Part shown: positions 59,401 to 64,000 of the stretch, piece by piece | Numbering within the stretch: the stretch's first letter is position 1 | Layout of the letters: each line of letters opens with the position of its first letter | Assembly: GCA_002387845.1 (NCBI GenBank) | Contig: DGLB01000072.1 | Location: forward strand, 30,152 to 94,151 | DNA from: Stenotrophomonas maltophilia | Lineage (GTDB): Bacteria > Pseudomonadota > Gammaproteobacteria > Xanthomonadales > Xanthomonadaceae | Length of the DNA: 64,000 nucleotides | Direction: 5' to 3' | Translations under genes and position numbers: made by a program | The notes under the pieces: model-generated | The model's input: the letters and a program-made list of their open reading frames with translations, nothing else | What the model was told of the DNA's origin: nothing | Database searches by the model: none

Positions 59401-61376
59401 TCGGCCCAGGTTTCGGCCACGCCGACCATCTTGTCCGCGCCGCTCTGGGTGCTGGCAACCTTGGTCACCGACAGGTTCGCGGCTTCGGTGGTGGCGCGCA
59501 GGCCGGTGCCCACGCAGTCGTTGCTGGTGATCTTGTCCTGGTTGATGCCGCCTTCGGTCTCCGGTTCCAGCGACGCCGGGCCACCGGCCGGGGTCGAGCC
59601 ACCGGTGCAGGCGTTGTTGGTCAGCATCCCCTGGGCACGGGCGCGGGTGGTCAGCACCAGGGTGGCGAATGCATTGCCATTGCCGGTACCGGTCGCCACC
59701 GCCACCGGATAGGTGCCGTTGTAGTTGCAGGTCACCACCTGCCGCGTGCCGGGGGTATAGGCCGCAGGCACGGCCGCACAGGTGAACGCACCGCTGACCC
59801 GGCCGATGTACTCCTCGCCGTCGGCCAGCACGTCCACGATCTGCACGTTGCCGGTGATGCGCGCCGGGCCGTTGTTCCACAGCCGCATCGTGGAGGTCAT
59901 GTTGCTGGCGGCGGTGGTGCCGATGGTCACCACTTCGCTGTTTTCGTTGCTGCCGATCTTGCTCTTGCTCAGGCGCAGGTCCGCGCCGTCGGCGAGCACG
60001 CTCAAGGTGGTGCTGGCAGTGTTGTTGTTGGTGCCGTTGCTGGCGTCGTTCGGGTCCGGCGTCTGCAGCGAGGCGATGCTCGCCGTGGCGGTGGCCGTGC
60101 CCGGGTTGGATGCCGCGGTGGCGCGGATCTGCAGAACCTCGGAGGCACCACTGTTCATCGTGCCGGTGCGGGTGCAGCTGTAGGTGGTGGCGGTGCTGCT
60201 GGTGCAGCTCCAGCCCGCCGCCAGCGACTGCGTGCCCAGCCAGGTGAAGCCGCTGGGCAGCACGCCGGTCAGGCTCACGCCGGTCGACGGTTCCGGACCC
60301 AGGTTGTTGGCGGTCAGGGTGAAGGTGACCACGCCATCGGTCGGAGCCGGCGCAGGCGATGCGGTCATCGCCAGGGTCAGGTCGGCACCCGTGGTGACCA
60401 GGGTGTCGACGGTGGCGGTGTCATTGTCCGGACGCGGGTCGGGGGTGCCGGTGGCGGCGACGCGGGCGGAATTGGTGACCGCGCCGCTGGCGACATTGGC
60501 CTTGGCGTTGAAGCGGAAGGTGGTGGTGCCGTTGTTGGCCACCGAACCGGCGTAGGTGGCCGTCGCGGTGGTGTAGTTGAAGGTCCAGCCGGCACCGCTG
60601 AAGCTGCCGGCGATCGCGCTGAATCCGTTCGGCAGGGTGTCGATCACCCGGAAGTTGGTCGAGGTGCTGGGGCCGAGGTTGCGCACCACCACGGTGTAGG
60701 TGACCGCGCCACCGCCGATCACGGTGCCGGGGCTGCCGGTCATGCTGATCTGCAGGTCGGCGGCGGCGGTCAGCGTGGTGCGCTGTTCCAGCCGGTTGTT
60801 GCTGGGGTTGCTGTCACCGGCGAAGAACGGATCAGCGTCGGTGAGGCTGGCCACCGGCGTCGACGACGCCGGCAGGCCGGACTGGGTGCCCACGGCGGCA
60901 CGCGTTTCCACCGTGCCGGGGTTCACGCCCTGGGTGTCGACCTTGAGCTGGAAGCTGCGTGCGCCGTTGGCCGGGAAGGTGGCGAAGCGGCAGACGATGC
61001 GGGTGGTGGTTTCGGCGGTGCACTCGGCCGGCAGCTGGGTGCTGCGGGTGCCGGTGGGCAGGTCGAAGATCGCGGCCACGTTGCTGGCGGCCACGGTGTC
61101 GCTGTTGGACAGGGTGACGTCGTAGACCACGATCGCGCCGACCGGAGCCGGGTCGCTGCTGGTGGTGCCCGAGGCGGTGCCGTCACTGCGCAGCCAGCCG
61201 CTGGTGGAGTCGGAGAGCTGGCTGACACTCAGATTGGCAGCCAGCGCACCCGGGGCCAGCCCCGCGCACACCAACAGCAACAGCGCTTTTGCCTGCCTGC
61301 GCGCAGCACCCGGCCACGACGTCCATGACGATGCGATGCCGGCCACGGCATCGACCCGATCCTGCTGCTTGACCAC
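53490..61376 (-). CDS. Giant DUF11/SdrD-B-like repeat surface protein
   Basis: 2628 aa from a GTG at 61376, chosen for AGGGGAAAA 5-6 bases upstream. Signal peptide to ALA-A (about 46). About eight DUF11-type Ig repeats follow to residue ~1330 (pattern ADLTLAMTASPAPAPTDGVVTFTLTANNLGPEPSTG). Then come about five SdrD-B/Cna-B-like domains at residues ~1337, 1480, 1619, 1739 and 2017 (e.g. GRVYYDNNENGLVDSDETGIADVVVVLTGTD, Ca-binding type), mixed with two more DUF11 repeats. A Cys-containing end module (CVLGKVFVDCNNNHVQDREELGIPG, about 2460-2560) and a Pro-rich tail close it. It is an extracellular, adhesin-like or matrix protein. First gene of the three-gene operon with the barrel and OmpA genes. 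Confidence 0.93.
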   Translation of the reverse strand: MVKQQDRVDAVAGIASSWTSWPGAARRQAKALLLLVCAGLAPGALAANLSVSQLSDSTSGWLRSDGTASGTTSSDPAPVGAIVVYDVTLSNSDTVAASNVAAIFDLPTGTRSTQLPAECTAETTTRIVCRFATFPANGARSFQLKVDTQGVNPGTVETRAAVGTQSGLPASSTPVASLTDADPFFAGDSNPSNNRLEQRTTLTAAADLQISMTGSPGTVIGGGAVTYTVVVRNLGPSTSTNFRVIDTLPNGFSAIAGSFSGAGWTFNYTTATATYAGSVANNGTTTFRFNAKANVASGAVTNSARVAATGTPDPRPDNDTATVDTLVTTGADLTLAMTASPAPAPTDGVVTFTLTANNLGPEPSTGVSLTGVLPSGFTWLGTQSLAAGWSCTSSTATTYSCTRTGTMNSGASEVLQIRATAASNPGTATATASIASLQTPDPNDASNGTNNNTASTTLSVLADGADLRLSKSKIGSNENSEVVTIGTTAASNMTSTMRLWNNGPARITGNVQIVDVLADGEEYIGRVSGAFTCAAVPAAYTPGTRQVVTCNYNGTYPVAVATGTGNGNAFATLVLTTRARAQGMLTNNACTGGSTPAGGPASLEPETEGGINQDKITSNDCVGTGLRATTEAANLSVTKVASTQSGADKMVGVAETWAEYLITVSNAGADTTGMVVNDPIPGFATGITQVDITPPAGWAANSCRLATATVICESGTAVLARNGTAQIRVRLHNSTNTPGFLTDSAGKTASTGANSACVTNNTVPGSGHFHCNRVGVGINGAIAGSVGEVDWNDNSATDWLSVERVGNVQTVEKVITTGASDGRAGVVSEYRIQYRNQGPSQVPQVVFTDTFTLPAGDSGFVLVSARLASNNQACSFTELETGIASVGTAGGTSFRNSDTGAARTLTLTCPAVPLAANGGVDTVNLSIRPNVNATNTGRVFENVAGFRFPNGATGTDANGGWNYNQIATTADDTKSATLTFSEGRVDLLVQKNDQGFTGGIDPLGYDPNVPANNHITYKVSVTNQGPSLSSDTRIRDSFVVPAGRTVSFLGASPTATGSFSAATCTVVSGGNPITGDGSTALVLDCPMPGTGFSGTDESGTVAAGATSELFLRYRYDSAPGGGGDTVRNTALAHSAETRVGADLIAADGNQADNSTVETTSIFMRSDMGVAKTMVTQLPVADPTTALPASVEAVSVRQPFWYVLTGTNNGPGQSLSRDRSATAQLRGTGTVLTDTLPAGVQVTGTVTWQKAGPAYAGATPDGTGTCAVNDRTITCEVGDVTHATGNPGQVRILVPAQWPQLPAGSTAPRGTSNNQVRIVTEQVDENPANDSVTVPLAVTNLSLGGKVFVDSDQSGSNGGVPQPGEAGIAGVTVQLSGTDAYGQAVNLTTTTAADGGYRFSNLAPSDAAGYTVLEIQPAGYANGLIAPPTSGADAASFDPASYEAGTPNSRYVALLTPDRAVPGGTLGNQGAIANNYNFPEVRRPNLSGYVYLDLDFNNARTPGTDSAIVSATVELLDATSGALLATTQTDSNGQYQFTNLDPHVVYTLRQPLPSGAYTNRPTAVNPGTIGGSACATGQCVAGTAVAAPGGPDAETTDRITHIDLGAGVDGVAFNFGENPNGSSLAGRVWLDLDNDGVIDPSETGLAAVELVLSGTDRNGVPVNRTTTTDADGSYAFTGLLPGTYVVTEPTQPTDTLNGQTVAGNRGGTATGAVTTPSAISAIALAANEAATGYNFGELPIALISGRVYYDNNENGLVDSDETGIADVVVVLTGTDDAGTPVSLSVRTDAQGEYRFADLRPGTYVLTEPDQPAYTTNGVTTAGSVQGTPLGVASDRATVPSTISQIVLGAGMQSLHNNFGEVADTPDLVVSKRATGTLFTVNHPATYVIQVRNIGPRETLAAYDVHDRLPAGLTLLETPAGNGWQCQGAVGATRFSCRSSRVIGANSTSSDELSVRVMVGAEAANAGTVNNAVLVEGGGEDGPHSPSSTERGAFEGDVSQLPACDPAITQNACRVPNQVQLSASVGGTVWYDVGNDDQLLDGADQRLSSWIVELVDAASGEIVASTVTAADGSYRFGDVLPGTKWNIRFRDPRSNVLWPFPVTRETANGVQTACDADGAIARGGTSACRTSDNGVSQLEVVLAAGQHLAQQSLPVDPSGVVYDATTRDVVPGAVVTLSPVGMCSGFDPGTSILNGSGGGYRIEGSSIAMTVGNEGFYQFAFGPAAPARCEFQLSVTPPGGYQFVSALIPPQGGTLSPAGPAGANHVVQPNSEAPTGAVGTATQYYLTLFAGSATASVVHNHLPLDTAVATGLVISKNGDRQTAEIGDTVQYTITIRQTAGSALQSVNVIDRLPRGFTYIDGTARADGRALADPAGKPGPLLGFGVGPISVGGQIVLTYRVRVGVGAQQGDGVNRAQAHGCSIAGGCIDPVGITPLPGALASNRAEYRVRVTGGVFTDQACVLGKVFVDCNNNHVQDREELGIPGVRMYFSDGTWMISDSEGKYSYCGLPAQSHTLKVDASTLPRGARLTTSSNRNLGDADSLFLDLKNGELHRADFIEGSCANPVLEQVKARRTQGEVSAPETEPGQGALRFESKPARAPQQATDTANQRPIVQPRELPPAQDAATEGQP

Positions 61377-61575
61377 GCGTTTTCCCCTGTTGCGACAAGG
61401 CCGCTGCACCGCACGGGCGGGAAGCCGGCGGGCGGTGCGTGGCGTCAGGCGTGGTCGTCGGCGACGGCCACGCGGCCGCGACCGGACGGTCGCAGGCGGC
61501 GGGGATTTTGGTTAGGGTTTCGTGAAAACGCACTGCCAGCGGCTCACGCTGGCTCACGCTGGCTCACCGCGGAGG
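61377..61575 (-). promoter_or_regulatory. Promoter region of the giant-protein operon with three 10-bp direct repeats
   Basis: On the minus strand GTGAGCCAGC occurs at 61569-61560 region start and again 10 bases on, and a third time as GTGAGCCGCT (forward GGCTCACGCT at 61541 and 61551, GGCTCACCGC at 61561). OmpR-family regulators bind direct repeats spaced by one helical turn, and such a regulator gene lies just upstream. The operon's -35/-10 should lie between 61540 and 61480, but no strong match is evident. No gene is seen in this gap. Confidence 0.5.
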
Positions 61576-61640
61576 GCAGCCGGGCAAGCCCGGCTCTACT
61601 CCTCCAGACCCAGGCCGTAGAGCCGGGCTTGCCCGGCTGC
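61576..61640. repeat. Perfect inverted pair of SMAG-like REP elements
   Basis: GCAGCCGGGCAA-GCCCGGCTCTAC (61576-61599) is repeated in perfect inverse at 61617-61640, with 17 bases between. Each arm is itself a palindrome with a GTAG end. It lies between the response-regulator stop and the giant gene and may act as a terminator or mRNA-end element. Confidence 0.75.
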
Positions 61641-61652
61641 CTTTGGCGGCAA

Positions 61653-62408
61653 TCAGGCCGCGCCGTCCGTCCACAAATAGCCGGCACCGCGCAGCGCGCG
61701 CACCGGCAGGACCAGGCCGGTGGCGGTCTGCACGCGGGCGCGCAGGCGGTGCACCAGCACGTCCAGGCGGTGCGGATCGAAGTCCCAGGGGGTATCGGTG
61801 ATGGCCGCAATCAACGTCTCGCGCTCGACCGGCGCACTGGAGGTCACCATCAGCGCGCGCAGGAAGCCACGCTCGGCCCCGGTCAGGGCCAGTGCCTTGC
61901 CGTTGGGAGCCTGCAGGCTCCAACCGTCGCTCTGCAGCTGCCAGCTGGGCACGGACGACGCAGTGCCGCCGGTGGCCGAAGGTACGCCCCGATGCAGGCG
62001 GCGGCGCAGGCTGACCAACGCGGCGGCAAGCAGATCGCCGGCCACCGGTTTCACCAGGTACACGTCCGCCCCCTGGGCCAGCCCGTGGGTCATGTCGTGG
62101 GTACTGCCGCGCCCGGTCAGCATGACGATGCCGATCTCGGCCATGCTGCGCAGATGCCGCGCCACCGCATAACCGTCCTCGCCCGGCAGGCCGATGTCGA
62201 GCACCACGATGTCGCAGCGCTCCACCGCCAGATGCCGGTACAAGGCCTCGGCGCTGTCCAGTCCGCGCACCTGCGCGCCGCGCCAGCGCAGCTCGTCCAC
62301 GCTCAATGCCAGCAGTTCCGGGTCGTCCTCGACCACCCAGACGTGCAGGCCCTCCAATGTCGTCTGCGGGGCCGCGGGATCGCCGCGACCGTCTTCCTTC
62401 ACTGCCAC
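61653..62408 (-). CDS. OmpR-family response regulator
   Basis: About 250 aa from a GTG near 62408 (or 62402, VKEDGRGDP); no ATG fits. Receiver: HVWVVEDDPELLALSVDELRWRGAQVRG, phospho-acceptor IVVLDIGLPGEDGYAVARHL, VMLTGRG and LVKPVAG (Lys). C-terminal winged helix: SWQLQSDGWSLQAPNGKALALTGAERGFLRALM, PHRLDVLVHRLRARV and ALRGAGYLW. It lies upstream of the giant-protein operon on the same strand. No kinase is adjacent; the orphan kinase at 45805 is one candidate partner. It probably controls the operon through the 10-bp repeats. Confidence 0.87.
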   Translation of the reverse strand: MAVKEDGRGDPAAPQTTLEGLHVWVVEDDPELLALSVDELRWRGAQVRGLDSAEALYRHLAVERCDIVVLDIGLPGEDGYAVARHLRSMAEIGIVMLTGRGSTHDMTHGLAQGADVYLVKPVAGDLLAAALVSLRRRLHRGVPSATGGTASSVPSWQLQSDGWSLQAPNGKALALTGAERGFLRALMVTSSAPVERETLIAAITDTPWDFDPHRLDVLVHRLRARVQTATGLVLPVRALRGAGYLWTDGAA

Positions 62409-62511
62409 CCGGTACCCGTCACATCTTCTTGATTCCGGGGCCAGTCTGCCCCGGATTGGCCGCAATTGCGAACCGGGGGGTCTGCGACCTTGGTCGGGGT
62501 GGCCACCTTCC

Positions 62512-62537
62512 CGGTAGCGCCGGCCGTTGGCCGGCTC
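62512..62537. repeat. REP-like palindrome upstream of the S46 peptidase 3' end
   Basis: GGTAGCGCCGGCC-GTT-GGCCGGCTCC, the same core as at 31284-31303. It lies 13 bases beyond the peptidase stop (62551 on the minus strand). Confidence 0.55.
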
Positions 62538-62550
62538 CTTCGGGACCCAG

Positions 62551-64000
62551 TTACTCGGCCGGCACGCCCATTTCCTTCAGCAGCTCGGGAGCCGGGTACA
62601 CCTTGGCCAGCAGCCAGCGCAGGTAGCGCATGTCCACATGCACGGCACGCTTGAAGCGCGGGTCGAACCACCAGCTGGCACTGACCGATTCCCAGTTGCT
62701 GTCGAAGTTCAGCCCGATCAGCTCGCCCCGCGCATTCAGCACCGGCGAACCGGAATTGCCGCCGGTGGTGTCCAGGTTGGTCAGGAAGTTGACCGTCTGG
62801 GTTTTCAGCACCGGGTCGGCGGTGCTGCCGAAGTCACCTTTGGCAATCGCCGCCAGCAGCGGCTTGGGCGCATCGAACGGGTAGGCGTTGGTGTTCTTTT
62901 CGACAATGCCGGCCACGGTGGTCACCGGGTCGAAATGCACCGCATCGCGCGGCGACAGGGCTTCCACCTTGCCGTAGCTGATGCGCAGGGTACGGTTCGC
63001 ATCCGGATACACCGCACGCCCCTGCTTGGCACGCCAGGCGAACAGCGCCTGCATGTAGGCCGGGCGCAGGCGCAGCTGCTCGCCCTCGCGCTGCTTGCGC
63101 TGGTCTTCCAGGCGCAGCTGCGCGGCCACCAGTGGGCCGGCCAGGTCGATCAGCGGGTCGGCGGCCAGCGCCTTGCCGTCCTTTGCGGCAGCGAAGCGGC
63201 TCAGGCGCTGTGCTTCATCGCCCAGCGCGGTGCCCGCGTACAGCGTGTCCAGCGCCTTGGCCAAGGCCGCCGGGGTCCGGCCGAAGGCGGCGTCGAACTC
63301 GGGCACGCGCTGCGCATCCGGCAGCTGCTGGTAGCGGGTCAGCAGGTTGGTCAGCAGCGCCTTTTCCACCGCCGGCGCGTAGCGGCGCTGGACCTGCTTC
63401 AAGGTGCCTTCAATCAGCGCCTGGTCGCGCTGCTGGTAGCCGCTTTCGCGATCGGCATCGGGCTTGGCCGACTCGATGCGCAGGCGTTCGAGCATCAGTG
63501 CCGAGCGCAGCAGCTGGCTCTGGCTGGCGGCCAGGTCCAGCAGCAGGTCGCGCTCACCCACCGACGCGCCCTGCGACAGCGACGCGAACAATGCCTGGAT
63601 GTCACCCTGGTACTGCGCATCGGTGGCCTGCAGCATGGCCGCTTCATCGCTGGCGCGCTGGGCCTTGGCCTCACTGCGCAGCAGGCCTTCCAGCTCGCCG
63701 GCGGCACGCTTGCGGTTGTTCTTCAGCGACTGCAGCTGCGAGGCATAGCGGGTGCGTGCCTGCACGTCCTTGGCGGTAGCGGCCTCGATGGTGTCGATCA
63801 TCTGCTGGAACACATCAACGCGGCGCGGCAGCACCGCGTCGATCTGGCCGGCGAACTCCGCCGCGGTGCGGTGCCGGTAGGTGATGCCCGGGTAGCCGGC
63901 CAGCATGGCGTAATCGCCGGTCTTCGGCCCATCCAGCGCCATCTTCAGGTGCGCCGGCGGCTGGTACGGCACGTTATCGGGGCTGTAGGCGGCGGGCTTG
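62551..64000 (-). CDS. S46 family dipeptidyl peptidase (5' end outside window)
   Basis: The last ~483 residues are present; the frame stays open to the window edge (…KPAAYSPDNVPYQPPAHLK), so the gene is cut by the window, not broken. It is a DPP7/DPP11-like serine peptidase of the periplasm or outer membrane that removes dipeptides. The catalytic serine is in LDTTGGNSGSPVLNARGELIGLNFDSNWES, a chymotrypsin-like fold. The central helical insert (RTRYASQLQSLKNNRKRAAGELEGLL onwards) is the typical S46 capping domain. The catalytic His and Asp lie in the missing N-terminal part. Confidence 0.92.
   Translation of the reverse strand, partial: KPAAYSPDNVPYQPPAHLKMALDGPKTGDYAMLAGYPGITYRHRTAAEFAGQIDAVLPRRVDVFQQMIDTIEAATAKDVQARTRYASQLQSLKNNRKRAAGELEGLLRSEAKAQRASDEAAMLQATDAQYQGDIQALFASLSQGASVGERDLLLDLAASQSQLLRSALMLERLRIESAKPDADRESGYQQRDQALIEGTLKQVQRRYAPAVEKALLTNLLTRYQQLPDAQRVPEFDAAFGRTPAALAKALDTLYAGTALGDEAQRLSRFAAAKDGKALAADPLIDLAGPLVAAQLRLEDQRKQREGEQLRLRPAYMQALFAWRAKQGRAVYPDANRTLRISYGKVEALSPRDAVHFDPVTTVAGIVEKNTNAYPFDAPKPLLAAIAKGDFGSTADPVLKTQTVNFLTNLDTTGGNSGSPVLNARGELIGLNFDSNWESVSASWWFDPRFKRAVHVDMRYLRWLLAKVYPAPELLKEMGVPAE

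Noticed and set aside
53436..61328. A 2630-codon open frame on the plus strand antisense to the giant surface gene
   Set aside because: Its translation is a His/Gly/Arg/Val/Ala-rich low-complexity string with no domains. GC-rich third positions of the real gene remove stops from this antisense frame. Similar shadows occur at 50008-53871, 41381-44377, 33654-36701 and 753-3302.

Overview
The window looks like chromosome of a high-GC gammaproteobacterium of the Xanthomonadaceae, most likely Stenotrophomonas or a close relative. The grounds are base composition, rsmG-parA-parB followed by cell-envelope sugar genes, an S46 dipeptidyl peptidase, DUF885 and DcaP-type porin genes, and scattered short REP-like palindromes with GTAG ends that resemble the GTAG (SMAG) elements described in Stenotrophomonas maltophilia. 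This is recognition by eye; no database search was run. No prophage, IS element, rRNA or CRISPR array was seen.

Layout. (1) 0-7 kb: a universal stress protein, then a complete RNA-repair/Ro ribonucleoprotein locus: rtcR (+), a sigma54 promoter, and the divergent operon rsr - two Y-RNA-like/tRNA-like RNAs - rtcB - rtcA (-). (2) 7-14 kb: a hypothetical gene preceded by two tandem-repeat blocks, uvrD coupled to a small phosphatase-like gene, a flavoprotein, cardiolipin synthase and rpmB-rpmG. (3) 14-25 kb: a UGT-type glycosyltransferase, then a czc-type RND metal-efflux operon whose upstream genes are a His-rich CzcI-like protein and, coupled to it, an effector/toxin-like protein; then a DUF885 peptidase. 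(4) 25-31 kb: envelope-sugar genes (LAB_N, GT2, epimerase), parB, parA, rsmG, a phosphopantetheinyl transferase, a GlsB-type membrane protein and exonuclease III. (5) 31-37 kb: a RelB/ParE toxin-antitoxin pair with a 26-bp perfect palindromic operator, an aldehyde dehydrogenase, an MHS-family transporter and a DcaP-like porin. (6) 37-45 kb: the acetate switch: acs, its LuxR-type response regulator (CrbR/ErdR-like) and the SSS-transporter/hybrid kinase (CrbS/MxtR-like), interrupted by mntP with a yybP-ykoY manganese riboswitch and an unknown gene. (7) 45-50 kb: an unknown gene, a histidine kinase and a TPR protein with a degenerate GGDEF domain. (8) 49-62.4 kb: a three-gene surface operon made of a ~2630-aa DUF11/SdrD-B-like protein, a 1117-aa outer-membrane barrel and an OmpA-family protein, with an OmpR-family regulator upstream and three phased 10-bp direct repeats in the promoter region. 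The window ends inside an S46 peptidase gene.

The two most notable systems are the rsr/Y-RNA/rtc locus, where the RNAs are visible as tRNA mimics carrying D-arm and T-arm sequences, and the coupled giant-protein/barrel/OmpA operon, which has the composition of a surface display or envelope-spanning system of unknown function. Many very long open frames antisense to real genes (up to ~2630 codons) exist because of the GC-rich codon bias and were not called.
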